This document shows, in pieces, positions 1 through 5,509 of a stretch of 29,376 bases of DNA (position 1 is the first letter of the stretch; each line of letters starts with the position of its first letter). Both the position numbers and the translations under genes were made by a program. The notes beneath the pieces were generated by a model that saw only the letters and a list, made by a program, of their open reading frames with translations, was not told the DNA's origin and made no database searches. This DNA comes from a virus. Where the stretch lies: IMG/VR virus record IMGVR_UViG_3300035664_000065, positions 1-29,376 of that record; one strand, written 5' to 3'.

Positions 1-20
1 CAAGAGAATGCTTCTTGTAG

Positions 21-203
21 TCAAAGTCCATTATTAAAGTCCTTGATTGCTTGTTCCATTATAATCTGAATTTCCTTGCTCGTCAAGTTGTTAAGAAAGC
101 ACCATTTAGGGTCATTTTTGTCCCATTCTGCCGAAAAAGAACCATCTTCATTTTGAATTACTCTAAAAGTATCAATCTCTTGGTTTGGGTTTGTTGCACT
201 CAT
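21..203 (-). CDS. Small conserved phage protein, unknown function
   Basis: A 60-residue acidic protein with no signal peptide or membrane segment. It holds a compact pattern (FRVIQNEDGSFSAEWD, then a W-C-F-L-N-N turn and a helical C-terminus) that reads as a folded small domain rather than random frame. I recall similar small ORFs in marine T4-like phages but assign no function. Its ATG lies inside the end of the upstream zinc-motif gene (32-base overlap), so it is probably translated from the same message. It is the last gene of the leftward series in this window; only 20 bases remain downstream. Confidence 0.75.
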   Translation of the reverse strand: MSATNPNQEIDTFRVIQNEDGSFSAEWDKNDPKWCFLNNLTSKEIQIIMEQAIKDFNNGL

Positions 204-318
204 TACAATAATAAGAATAACCGTGTTTAAATGATTTTACCACCTGATAGTGCTCTGAGTCAAGTGGTTTCTCTTCACCACATTTGGAACAAATCCTAGT
301 TTGGGTAGTAGTCTCCAT
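172..318 (-). CDS. Small zinc-ribbon-like protein (two CxxC pairs)
   Basis: 48 residues from an internal ATG. Two Cys pairs are visible, C10-x2-C13 and C38-x2-C41, separated by 24 residues with aromatic and basic positions, the layout of short phage zinc-binding proteins related to HNH or recombination-endonuclease zinc heads. No catalytic HNH residues are present, so only a metal-binding fold can be claimed. The frame stays open upstream to an ATG at 489, but those extra 57 residues (basic, low complexity) lie in the frame shadow of the neighbour and are not believed. It overlaps the upstream gene by 23 bases and the downstream gene by 32 bases, unusually deep for this region. Confidence 0.6.
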   Translation of the reverse strand: METTTQTRICSKCGEEKPLDSEHYQVVKSFKHGYSYYCNECNKPKPRD

Positions 319-493
319 CCCAGTCAGATTTTTCTTTCTTACGGAGGCTCTTAAGTTCTTTGTAAAGTTCCTTGATTTGCTGATAAGCTTCTTCTGGCGT
401 GATTTTATCTGAGATTTCAAGTCCTGCAATGAGTCCGACTTTATCGCCAAACCTAGCAAGAGTTCGTTCAAATTCTGTGAGAGTTTCATACAT
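296..493 (-). CDS. Small coiled-coil-like phage protein, unknown function
   Basis: About 65 residues starting MYETLTEFE. It is mostly helical and charged, with a Lys/Glu-rich C-terminal helix (EAYQQIKELYKELKSLRKKEKS), and is likely a small cytoplasmic oligomer. An alternative ATG five codons upstream (508) gives a 70-residue form; neither start has a clear Shine-Dalgarno, and the shorter one was chosen because it resembles the N-terminus I associate with this family. Its start overlaps the end of the upstream coiled-coil gene by 8 bases. Function unknown. Confidence 0.75.
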   Translation of the reverse strand: MYETLTEFERTLARFGDKVGLIAGLEISDKITPEEAYQQIKELYKELKSLRKKEKSDWDGDYYPN

Positions 494-698
494 CGTTAAT
501 ACATCCACATTTTTCTACAAGAATATCTATACGAGCATCCAATGAGTTTTGAAGACGATAAAGTTCATTTGTGGTTGAAATGTTTTCATCCTCTAACTTT
601 AGAATACGCTGCTCAAGTTCTTCTATTTTTCTGAATAAAATATCTGTGGGTACTTCCGGAGTTCCCCACTTCTTCTGAAACCAATTTGGGTCACTCAT
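486..698 (-). CDS. Small coiled-coil protein, unknown function
   Basis: 70 residues. The N-terminal third is aromatic and polar (DPNWFQKKWGTPEVPTD); the middle is a heptad-like helix rich in Glu, Leu and Ile (FRKIEELEQRILKLEDEN) that should form a coiled coil; the end carries CGC. The ATG is preceded by GGAG about seven bases upstream and forms a TAATG overlap with the stop of the upstream 54-residue gene, so both a ribosome site and coupling support this start. No enzyme motif is seen. Confidence 0.8.
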   Translation of the reverse strand: MSDPNWFQKKWGTPEVPTDILFRKIEELEQRILKLEDENISTTNELYRLQNSLDARIDILVEKCGCINDV

Positions 699-862
699 TA
701 CAAAACTCCAACTTCTTTTAAATAACGACGATATGCTAAAAATCTACCAACACTTGGTTGATTTGGTACATTTAGTTGATGACATATTTCACAATATGCC
801 AGAAACTCATACCAGGGTGTGGTAGGGTCTAAAATATGATATGGATAATCAGAGTTTTCCAT
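698..862 (-). CDS. 54-residue phage protein, unknown function
   Basis: Found by reading the minus strand between two accepted genes. It starts MENSDYPYHILDPTTPWYEF and has a C-x2-C pair (AYCEICHQ) followed by a basic helix (GRFLAYRRYLKEVG). It exactly fills what would otherwise be a 150-base gap: its stop forms a TAATG overlap with the next gene and its start lies 14 bases inside the end of the upstream gene. The codon use and tight packing fit a real gene. No function is recognised; the lone Cys pair and basic helix would be compatible with nucleic-acid or protein binding, but that is inference. Confidence 0.72.
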   Translation of the reverse strand: MENSDYPYHILDPTTPWYEFLAYCEICHQLNVPNQPSVGRFLAYRRYLKEVGVL

Positions 863-1055
863 CAACAGTTCCCTGATGGATTTTTACTTCTTCAAATCCT
901 TCTTGAAGACCTTTAAGATAGAACCTTGTGGCATCAATACAAGTTTGCTCAGTTGGAGAAGTAATTAAACACTTACCATCTCTATTATAGGAGTCCCAAG
1001 TTCCCCACTTCTTTGCTTCAACATAGAAGCAATCATCAATCAGTGTTCTATCCAT
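849..1055 (-). CDS. Small conserved phage protein, unknown function
   Basis: 68 residues beginning MDRTLIDDCFYVEAKKWGTW. It has the look of a compact alpha/beta domain (DSYNRDGKCLITSPTEQTCIDATRFYLKGLQEGF), with a final helix likely packing on a short sheet. I recall close relatives among T4-like cyanophage small ORFs, but none with a tested role. The start overlaps the preceding gene by 8 bases and the end overlaps the 54-residue gene by 14 bases, so it sits in the same translationally packed run. Confidence 0.8.
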   Translation of the reverse strand: MDRTLIDDCFYVEAKKWGTWDSYNRDGKCLITSPTEQTCIDATRFYLKGLQEGFEEVKIHQGTVDGKL

Positions 1056-1230
1056 TTTTCAAATCAGGATGAGGAGCATAAAGAGGACCTTGATAGTTCC
1101 CAGCAAAGTTACTTTCTTCATTTACTTTCTGTACCGTTTCGTGAAGTTGCTTAAGTTCCTCAATAGTTTCTGGAGTTTCTTCCCATTCCCATTGATTTTC
1201 GTTTTTATCTGTAAAAGTACGATTTGTCAT
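1048..1230 (-). CDS. Small acidic phage protein, unknown function
   Basis: 60 residues, strongly acidic in the first half (MTNRTFTDKNENQWEWEETPE), then a helix (TIEELKQLHETVQKVNEES) and a proline-rich tail. The ATG at 1230 is preferred over an in-frame GTG at 1242: it has AGGTGG about eight bases upstream and forms an ATGA overlap with the stop of the sugar dehydratase gene. Coupling to that gene suggests co-expression, not a shared pathway. No family function known to me. Confidence 0.78.
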   Translation of the reverse strand: MTNRTFTDKNENQWEWEETPETIEELKQLHETVQKVNEESNFAGNYQGPLYAPHPDLKNG

Positions 1231-2285
1231 AGAGTAATCCACCTGTTATTGTTGAGAGTCCAATTAGTAACGTCTGCAATGCGTTCCCGAACTGATTTTG
1301 CAGGAACCCATCCCAGTTGCTTCATTTTATCACCATCCAGAGCATAACGCAAATCGTGCCCAGGACGGGAAGAATGGAAATCAACCAATTCATATTTGAG
1401 TTCTTTACCTTGAGCATTAGCAATAATCTGAGCAAGTTCAAGATTATTCAGTTCCTCTGCACCCACAATATTAAATTTAGGGCACTTAGCATTTCCCCAA
1501 GTAGGTTCAAAGGTTCCTTGATAGTTCACAAGAAATAGAATCGCATCCGAAACATCCTCGGCATGAATGTAATGACGTGAACCGGGAATGGTTCTTGTGC
1601 TATCACTGTGAATGGTTACAGTTTCTCCATCACGAATCTTGCGAATGCACATAGGAATGTACTTCTCTGGATGCTGACGCTCACCAAATACATTCATCGT
1701 ATGAGTGATGTAAACAGGCAGTCCATAGGTATTCTCATATGCCACGGCAAGTTCCTCACCGCCCGCTTTAGATGCACTGTAGGGGTTTGTAGAGTTGTAC
1801 CTATCGTTCTCTTTGTACTTAATCCCGTCAGGAGCAGGACCAAATACTTCATCGGTACTGAAGTAAACAAACCTTTCAAGATTGGTTTGGGTGCGGGCAA
1901 ACTCAAGAATGTTGCAAGTTCCCACTACATTATCAAGTACAAACTCCATAGGATATTCGATACTACGATCAACGTGAGAACCAGCAGCAAGGTGTAGAAT
2001 ATAATTAACCTGCCCAATTTCGCTACGAACAAGGGGATTTAATTCTGCTTTTAGATCGTGATGCACAATCTTAACTCGCTTTCTAACATCCTCAGGAAAA
2101 GAAAGCATAAGATCGTGAAGACGATTCAGATTACCACTATAATCTAATCGATCAAGAGTGACAATATCCCAATCAGTATTTGAAAGAATTCTTCCAATAA
2201 GATGATGAGCAATGAATCCGGCACCACCAGTAATTAAAACTCTCTTCATATTTTTGTCTTTGTTTGCATAATTATGATTGGTCAT
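1227..2285 (-). CDS. rmlB: dTDP-glucose 4,6-dehydratase (RmlB-like extended SDR)
   Basis: Predicted to convert dTDP-glucose to dTDP-4-keto-6-deoxyglucose, the branch point to rhamnose and other deoxysugars. Seen: Rossmann NAD loop GGAGFIA (residues 20-26), HVDRSI (104-109) typical of RmlB, STDEVFG (143-149) with the Asp-Glu pair used for dehydration, catalytic YSASK (Y169, K173), and the substrate segment NVFGERQHPEKYIP (198-211). The length (352) matches the family, so it looks intact and active. The ATG chosen makes an ATGA overlap with the upstream gene; the ATG at 2249 would drop 12 residues and leave the classic MKRVLITGG start. Other sugar-nucleotide dehydratases are possible. No rmlA, rmlC or rmlD gene is nearby, so it likely feeds on host sugar nucleotides. 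Confidence 0.92.
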   Translation of the reverse strand: MTNHNYANKDKNMKRVLITGGAGFIAHHLIGRILSNTDWDIVTLDRLDYSGNLNRLHDLMLSFPEDVRKRVKIVHHDLKAELNPLVRSEIGQVNYILHLAAGSHVDRSIEYPMEFVLDNVVGTCNILEFARTQTNLERFVYFSTDEVFGPAPDGIKYKENDRYNSTNPYSASKAGGEELAVAYENTYGLPVYITHTMNVFGERQHPEKYIPMCIRKIRDGETVTIHSDSTRTIPGSRHYIHAEDVSDAILFLVNYQGTFEPTWGNAKCPKFNIVGAEELNNLELAQIIANAQGKELKYELVDFHSSRPGHDLRYALDGDKMKQLGWVPAKSVRERIADVTNWTLNNNRWITL

Positions 2286-2473
2286 TGTTCGTTTTTGTAG
2301 ATAATAGTGTAATCTTTCTTCTTAAATTTGTTACGGGCAATATACTTTTGAGCGTGGTCTTCGGTTTGAAAATAGCAGGTTTTACTATCCTTCAACTCTT
2401 TACCATCTTTATGTATGATTTTAATTGGAAATCCATCTCCGTGAGGAAACTCATCTTTAATTGGTTTAATCAT
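2282..2473 (-). CDS. Small basic phage protein, unknown function
   Basis: 63 residues, lysine-rich, with a beta-turn-like pattern (FPIKIIHKDGKELKDSKTCYFQTEDHAQKYIARNKFKKKDYTI cut here into its features: a KDGKEL turn, a TEDHAQKYI helix and a basic end). The ATG has GGAG about nine to ten bases upstream. The stop forms ATGA with the ATG of the dehydratase gene, so the two are probably translated together. No recognised domain. Confidence 0.75.
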   Translation of the reverse strand: MIKPIKDEFPHGDGFPIKIIHKDGKELKDSKTCYFQTEDHAQKYIARNKFKKKDYTIIYKNEQ

Positions 2474-2509
2474 TGTTAGTGAACTCCGGATTCAATAGTT
2501 TTTGAGATT

Positions 2510-2680
2510 TCAGTCATAAACATTCTGCTCTTGCTGTATTCGGTCTAGGTAATGATAGATTGTGCTGTAAGAGTAATCAAATTCTTTAAATCGGTCTGGT
2601 TTACTTTCCTTCATTTTGACAAGCATATTCATCCAATCATAATGAGTATTCACAACCCAACCATAATGTGTGTCGTTCAT
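2510..2680 (-). CDS. 56-residue phage protein, unknown function
   Basis: Aromatic-rich small protein (MNDTHYGWVVNTHYDWMNML, later FDYSYSTIYHYLDRI). An upstream in-frame ATG at 2704 would add eight residues, but the ATG at 2680 forms an ATGA overlap with the stop of the 188-residue gene and is preferred. No metal or catalytic motif can be argued from the scattered His and Tyr. A gap of about 36 bases separates it from the next gene. Confidence 0.7.
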   Translation of the reverse strand: MNDTHYGWVVNTHYDWMNMLVKMKESKPDRFKEFDYSYSTIYHYLDRIQQEQNVYD

Positions 2681-3243
2681 TTTCCTTTGCCGTGAATAGG
2701 GCAATCACCATTTACCCATTTTTTATCGTCGGGCATTTCTTCATTATCCATCACAGGACATTTACATCCATTTTCAACAGCAGCATAACTACCAGGAACT
2801 AAATTATCCCAAGACCTATACAGTTCCGAAAAATCGATTTTTCCATACTGCTCTGGAAGAATATCAGCAAGTTTTGCCTTCAGGTCACGAACTTGTGCTT
2901 CCAGTTTCTTGATTTCTTCATCCTGTTGAGCATCATATTCTACAAGTTTTTTGTGATAATCTTCGGCAAGAACCAGGTCATACTCTTCGGCAGTCTTACG
3001 CATCTCTTCGGTGGTTCGCATTTCATTGAATGCGACATATGCGGCACCCTTGGCAATACCATCAGTATTATGCCCCATAGCATAACAGAACTTCTCAAAG
3101 AGTTGAAAGAGTTGAATGGTATTGAGGTCTTCCGCAGGAACCTCAAAAGTGTAGTGTTCCTCTGGAAGAATCTCTTCATCATAAATGCCACCTTTATGAT
3201 CCCAAACGGAATCATACTTCAATGTAACTTTTGCCGAGTACAT
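2677..3243 (-). CDS. 188-residue phage protein with coiled coil and Cys/His C-terminus
   Basis: Three parts can be seen: an N-terminal beta-rich region (MYSAKVTLKYDSVWDHKGG through residue 60), a central charged helix likely to be a coiled coil (about residues 95-130, KKLVEYDAQQDEEIKKLEAQ), and a C-terminal knuckle with C160, C162, C181 and H184 that could bind a metal ion. I recall similar C-termini in marine phage proteins but no assigned role. It is the first gene after the hairpin/promoter element at 3273-3306, so it probably heads a transcription unit that runs through the dehydratase and small genes. Confidence 0.82.
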   Translation of the reverse strand: MYSAKVTLKYDSVWDHKGGIYDEEILPEEHYTFEVPAEDLNTIQLFQLFEKFCYAMGHNTDGIAKGAAYVAFNEMRTTEEMRKTAEEYDLVLAEDYHKKLVEYDAQQDEEIKKLEAQVRDLKAKLADILPEQYGKIDFSELYRSWDNLVPGSYAAVENGCKCPVMDNEEMPDDKKWVNGDCPIHGKGK

Positions 3244-3272
3244 AATGCGGGTTTTGCGGAATCAATAAACAT

Positions 3273-3301
3273 ACTATAAGACCCCTGACAGGAAATGTCA
3301 A
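3273..3301 (-). promoter_or_regulatory. sigma70-type promoter (TTGACA-N17-TATAGT)
   Basis: On the minus strand a perfect -35 TTGACA (3296-3301) and a -10 TATAGT (3273-3278, 5/6) are separated by exactly 17 bases. The -35 and spacer lie within a hairpin that resembles a terminator. It points at the 188-residue gene starting at 3243, giving a leader of roughly 20-25 bases. Confidence 0.7.
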
Positions 3302-3306
3302 GGGTC
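3280..3306 (-). terminator. Terminator-like hairpin overlapping a promoter
   Basis: The minus-strand RNA can form an 11-bp stem (one G-U pair) with a five-base loop UUUCC, starting GACCCUUGACA. The run after it is only UUAU, weak for intrinsic termination. It lies 24 bases after the stop of the upstream 57-residue gene, where a terminator would be expected. Confidence 0.55.
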
Positions 3307-3329
3307 AGTGGACGGTTTTTAAACTGGAT

Positions 3330-3503
3330 TTATGTACTTAAGATTTCTCTACACACTCTCTTACACTCCGTTTGATTATCATTACATTCAATTAAACACT
3401 GATAATAATCATTAATTATTTCACTTTGTTCTATGAACTCATCAAGTGTATTTTCAAAGTGTCTCCAAGAAGCTAGTTGATTGTAAGAAATTAAATTGTG
3501 CAT
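3330..3503 (-). CDS. 57-residue phage protein with three cysteines, unknown function
   Basis: Starts MHNLISYNQLASW and ends in an acidic helical segment with cysteines (YQCLIECNDNQTECKRVC). The Cys spacing (C-x3-C, C-x3-C) suggests a paired-cysteine helical hairpin or metal site; this is inference. The start at 3503 (or the ATG just before, 3506) is set by GGAGG a few bases upstream. The longer frame from 3530 would begin inside the -10 box and is rejected. It has its own promoter candidate and a hairpin after its stop, so it may be monocistronic. Confidence 0.65.
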   Translation of the reverse strand: MHNLISYNQLASWRHFENTLDEFIEQSEIINDYYQCLIECNDNQTECKRVCREILST

Positions 3504-3528
3504 CATAACCTCCACGCACAAGAAAAAC

Positions 3529-3534
3529 ATTATA
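3529..3534 (-). promoter_or_regulatory. Candidate -10 box (TATAAT) for the 57-residue gene
   Basis: A perfect TATAAT on the minus strand lies 26 bases before the chosen ATG, with GGAGG between. No good -35 is visible (best ACTACA at 16 bases spacing, 3/6), so activity may need another factor. Confidence 0.45.
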
Positions 3535-3615
3535 ATAAAAGATTTTATGCTGTAGTACTCTCACTGATACTAATTTAGCACAAAATCTCTCATTTATGTG
3601 CGGTTCTTAACACAA

Positions 3616-3804
3616 CTACATACCACCTTCTATTTTAAGACGCTTGAAATACTCCTTATAGTATTTCTTTTTTAGAGTATTGATAAACTCCAATTCTTCC
3701 GGTTCATCTAGGCAACTCAACAAATAAGAAACGCCTTCCAGTTCAGATAGAAGGCGAGCAATTGTTGTTGCTTGAGTGGGATTTACATTCCACTTACTTT
3801 TCAT
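3616..3804 (-). CDS. Small helical phage protein, unknown function
   Basis: 62 residues with a leucine-rich helix (QATTIARLLSELEGVSYLLS), an acidic turn, and a basic helix (INTLKKKYYKEYFKRLK). The amphipathic helices suggest a small helical bundle or a protein-binding inhibitor; no family is recognised. Its start lies 11 bases inside the end of the upstream membrane-protein gene. An 80-base gap follows in which I see no gene. Confidence 0.72.
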   Translation of the reverse strand: MKSKWNVNPTQATTIARLLSELEGVSYLLSCLDEPEELEFINTLKKKYYKEYFKRLKIEGGM

Positions 3805-4027
3805 ACTCTTTCATCAGGTCTCTTGCCATTTTATCGTATTTCCACTTCATCATCAAGTTGGTGACGGGATTACGAGGATGAAATCTTATCATCCATAGCA
3901 TTCTCTCAGTATTGACTTTGAGTATCTTGAATATCAAAGTTAAGTATATTACCACATTTTCATCCACCCACATAAGATATGCCAGTATTCCAAAAATAAC
4001 AAGGCAACCTGATTGAAATGGAGTCAT
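3794..4027 (-). CDS. Small membrane protein, unknown function
   Basis: 77 residues. Residues 8 to about 37 are hydrophobic (GCLVIFGILAYLMWVDENVV then IYLTLIFKIL), giving one long or two short membrane segments; the C-terminal half is basic and probably cytoplasmic (WKYDKMARDLMKEYEK). The ATG at 4027 is chosen over 4039 because it has GGTGGGA just upstream and forms TAATG with the upstream stop. Small phage membrane proteins can act in lysis or exclusion of rival phages, but nothing here decides that. Confidence 0.72.
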   Translation of the reverse strand: MTPFQSGCLVIFGILAYLMWVDENVVIYLTLIFKILKVNTERMLWMIRFHPRNPVTNLMMKWKYDKMARDLMKEYEK

Positions 4028-4575
4028 TAGTCCCACCATAGTTCTAGAGATTTGAGAGCACGAAAGAATTGCCCCGCATAGTATGTATCAACATTATACA
4101 TCTTCTGTAATTCTTTGATGTATTGAATAATACCTTCTGTGGCAGGATTTATCTCAAAATACTCATAGAACCGAAAGACATCAAACTTCTCATTGTACTG
4201 GAACATTGTATTCCAGTTTTCCTGAAATCCTTTCGTATAAACATCCTCTCTTTCAAGACCATTATCATTCAAGAATTCAATTGGAATAACTCCATCTTCA
4301 TCTTCACCTTGAATTCTATCCAATAAATCTTTTCCGGTCTTCTTGTTAATAACCCGAAGACCATCGGAATATTTCTGAAAAAGGTCTAGGTCCTGAACAA
4401 TTTCAGTTTTCTTCCATTCCTGACACTCATCCAGAAATCTCTGCTTTGTGCTGTAGTATTCATCATCAGTATCAGATGCACGAAAAACAAGGTTGATTTT
4501 ATAGCAACCTTGTTCGTGATATGATGGCCACTTTCTTTGAGAAAAGTGAAGTATTTCAAATGATGATTGAGTCAT
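4027..4575 (-). CDS. 182-residue hypothetical protein
   Basis: A soluble acidic protein (many Asp, Glu and aromatic residues: FDVFRFYEYFEINPATEG, RALKSLELWWD at the end). It has no signal peptide, membrane segment, nucleotide loop or metal cluster that I can point to. The N-terminus (SSFEILHFSQRKWPSYHEQG) has an aromatic-basic look. It sits mid-operon, followed directly by the membrane protein (TAATG). I do not recognise the family. Confidence 0.78.
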   Translation of the reverse strand: MTQSSFEILHFSQRKWPSYHEQGCYKINLVFRASDTDDEYYSTKQRFLDECQEWKKTEIVQDLDLFQKYSDGLRVINKKTGKDLLDRIQGEDEDGVIPIEFLNDNGLEREDVYTKGFQENWNTMFQYNEKFDVFRFYEYFEINPATEGIIQYIKELQKMYNVDTYYAGQFFRALKSLELWWD

Positions 4576-4612
4576 TATTCAGTTCACGGAGATATTTTAT
4601 GAGTGAGTGTAT

Positions 4613-4828
4613 TTAGACCCCAAATCCTTTGGTCTTAACTTTTTCCTTACGCTTGGATTTGTCAAGTACGTTTATAAAGTCCAAATAATCGGGAATTTGA
4701 TGGTGGACGAACCAATACCCCTGAGCGTCCTCCCAATCGTCAAAAAATACGGTTTTGCCCGTTTTGAGGACAATTTCGTAGTTGTGACGGTCGTATGGGA
4801 CATCAGAAGTCTGCCGAAACACCTCCAT
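4613..4828 (-). CDS. Small conserved phage protein, unknown function
   Basis: 71 residues. The core RHNYEIVLKTGKTVFFDDWE followed by an aromatic stretch (AQGYWFVHHQ) looks like a small beta-sheet domain capped by a helix, then NVLDKSKRKEKVKTKGFG as a basic tail. I recall several paralogous small proteins with this pattern in T4-like cyanophages. The ATG forms TGATG with the stop of the secreted-protein gene; a GTG one codon earlier is less likely. Confidence 0.78.
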   Translation of the reverse strand: MEVFRQTSDVPYDRHNYEIVLKTGKTVFFDDWEDAQGYWFVHHQIPDYLDFINVLDKSKRKEKVKTKGFGV

Positions 4829-5028
4829 CACTGAACTCCATCAAACTGGCGGACAAACAGCAGACACTTCTTAAATTTTTGGAATTCGGCATCCGAAAAA
4901 TTATCAGAGGCATAAGGAATTCCAACGATTGCCGCACAAAGACGATTGACATTCAAAGTCACCATCATTTCATTTGCCGATGCTGGTTGAATGAACAGAA
5001 GAGGCAGAAGGAAGGCAATTTTTTTCAT
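4828..5028 (-). CDS. Small secreted (periplasmic) protein
   Basis: 66 residues with a textbook Sec signal peptide: MKK, a hydrophobic core IAFLLPLLFI, and a cleavage motif PASA before Asn19. The mature part is about 48 residues with two cysteines (C31, C55) able to form a disulfide in the periplasm. The residues between (YASDNFSDAEFQKFKKC) look helical. The start makes an ATGA overlap with the upstream gene. A role at the host envelope such as exclusion, lysis timing or inhibition of a periplasmic enzyme is possible but not shown. Confidence 0.8.
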   Translation of the reverse strand: MKKIAFLLPLLFIQPASANEMMVTLNVNRLCAAIVGIPYASDNFSDAEFQKFKKCLLFVRQFDGVQ

Positions 5029-5270
5029 AGGTAGTTTTCCAGACTGGATGAAGATTTCCTTTTTCTTGGAGTTTGTGAGACCTTTTTCTTGATGTATTCT
5101 TTGGCAGTTGTAAGATTATTGGCAGTATGAACCTGTTCACCATTACAAATGATGACAAACTTATTCCCCCAAGGAACCGCTGCCCATTTACCGTCCTTAG
5201 TTACATAACCATCAGGGTCCGAAGGAACACTATCCAACAGACCCGAATTGGGAATAAAGGGAAGATTCAT
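5025..5270 (-). CDS. 81-residue phage protein, unknown function
   Basis: Starts MNLPFIPNSGLLDSVPSDPD. A beta-rich middle (VTKDGKWAAVPWGNKFVIIC then NGEQVHTANNLTTAKEYI) suggests a small strand-helix domain; the end is a basic Ser-rich tail (SQTPRKRKSSSS) that may bind nucleic acid. The ATG at 5270 forms TGATG with the stop of the 51-residue gene; the longer reading needs a TTG at 5279 and is rejected. No function known to me. Confidence 0.75.
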   Translation of the reverse strand: MNLPFIPNSGLLDSVPSDPDGYVTKDGKWAAVPWGNKFVIICNGEQVHTANNLTTAKEYIKKKVSQTPRKRKSSSSLENYL

Positions 5271-5425
5271 CAAAACCAACTGTTGCTATGGGGAACCGTT
5301 ACGTTGACGATGCGGGCATTCGGATTCCGTGCCATCACAACTTGCTGTGCCTCACGAGGACTATTGGCGTGAACCTGCTCACTCAACCGCTGATTGCCAG
5401 CAACAAAAATCACTTCGTATTTCAT
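5270..5425 (-). CDS. 51-residue conserved phage protein, unknown function
   Basis: Read directly from the minus strand in an otherwise empty 150-base interval. It starts MKYEVIFVAGNQRLSEQVHA and continues NSPREAQQVVMARNPNARIV, a beta-helix-beta pattern that I recall as a recurrent tiny family in marine cyanophages. The ATG has GGAG nine bases upstream and a TGnTATAAT promoter about 30 bases upstream, and the stop is coupled to the next gene by TGATG. It is the first gene of its transcription unit. Role unknown. Confidence 0.8.
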   Translation of the reverse strand: MKYEVIFVAGNQRLSEQVHANSPREAQQVVMARNPNARIVNVTVPHSNSWF

Positions 5426-5454
5426 TTGGAGAATCTCCTTTTGTGTATGTAAGT

Positions 5455-5463
5455 ATTATAGCA
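5455..5463 (-). promoter_or_regulatory. Extended -10 promoter (TGCTATAAT)
   Basis: A perfect TATAAT (5455-5460) preceded by TG one base upstream; a weak -35 TTCCCA (4/6) sits 17 bases away within the terminator hairpin. It faces the 51-residue gene and its operon. Confidence 0.65.
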
Positions 5464-5466
5464 GAA

Positions 5467-5489
5467 AAGGGGTCCGCTGGGAACCCCTT
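5467..5489 (-). terminator. Intrinsic terminator hairpin
   Basis: The minus-strand RNA forms a 9-bp stem beginning AAGGGGUUC, with loop CCAGC, followed by UUCUGC. It follows the stop of the 352-residue gene by about 20 bases and is immediately followed by the extended -10 box of the next unit. Confidence 0.7.
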
Positions 5490-5498
5490 GTGCCAGTT
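5484..5498 (-). repeat. Intergenic repeat AACTGGCACAAGGGG, copy 1 of 3
   Basis: Fifteen bases identical to copies at 6648-6662 and 10388-10402. Here its GGGG end forms the left arm of the terminator, and its AACTGG end pairs with CCAGTT to give a second 6-bp inverted repeat (5493-5508). Confidence 0.75.
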
Positions 5499-5509
5499 TG
5501 GGAACTGGT

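Noticed and set aside
318-489. N-terminal extension of the zinc-motif gene to an ATG with ATGA overlap
   Set aside because: The extra residues are low-complexity and basic and overlap the conserved-looking 65-residue gene fully; noted as a possibility only.
1608-1997. 129-residue plus-strand frame
   Set aside because: Lies within the RmlB gene, whose motifs run through this interval in the other strand.
2893-3279. 128-residue plus-strand hydrophobic frame
   Set aside because: Antisense to the 188-residue gene; T-rich sequence gives false hydrophobic stretches.
3541-3615. Possible hairpin AGTA...TACT and a seven-codon frame in the gap
   Set aside because: Only four pairs with a long loop, and the frame is too short to support.
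4576-4612. Late-promoter-like CATAAAATA before the 71-residue gene
   Set aside because: Has an extra A compared with NATAAATA and lies in the small-gene early region.
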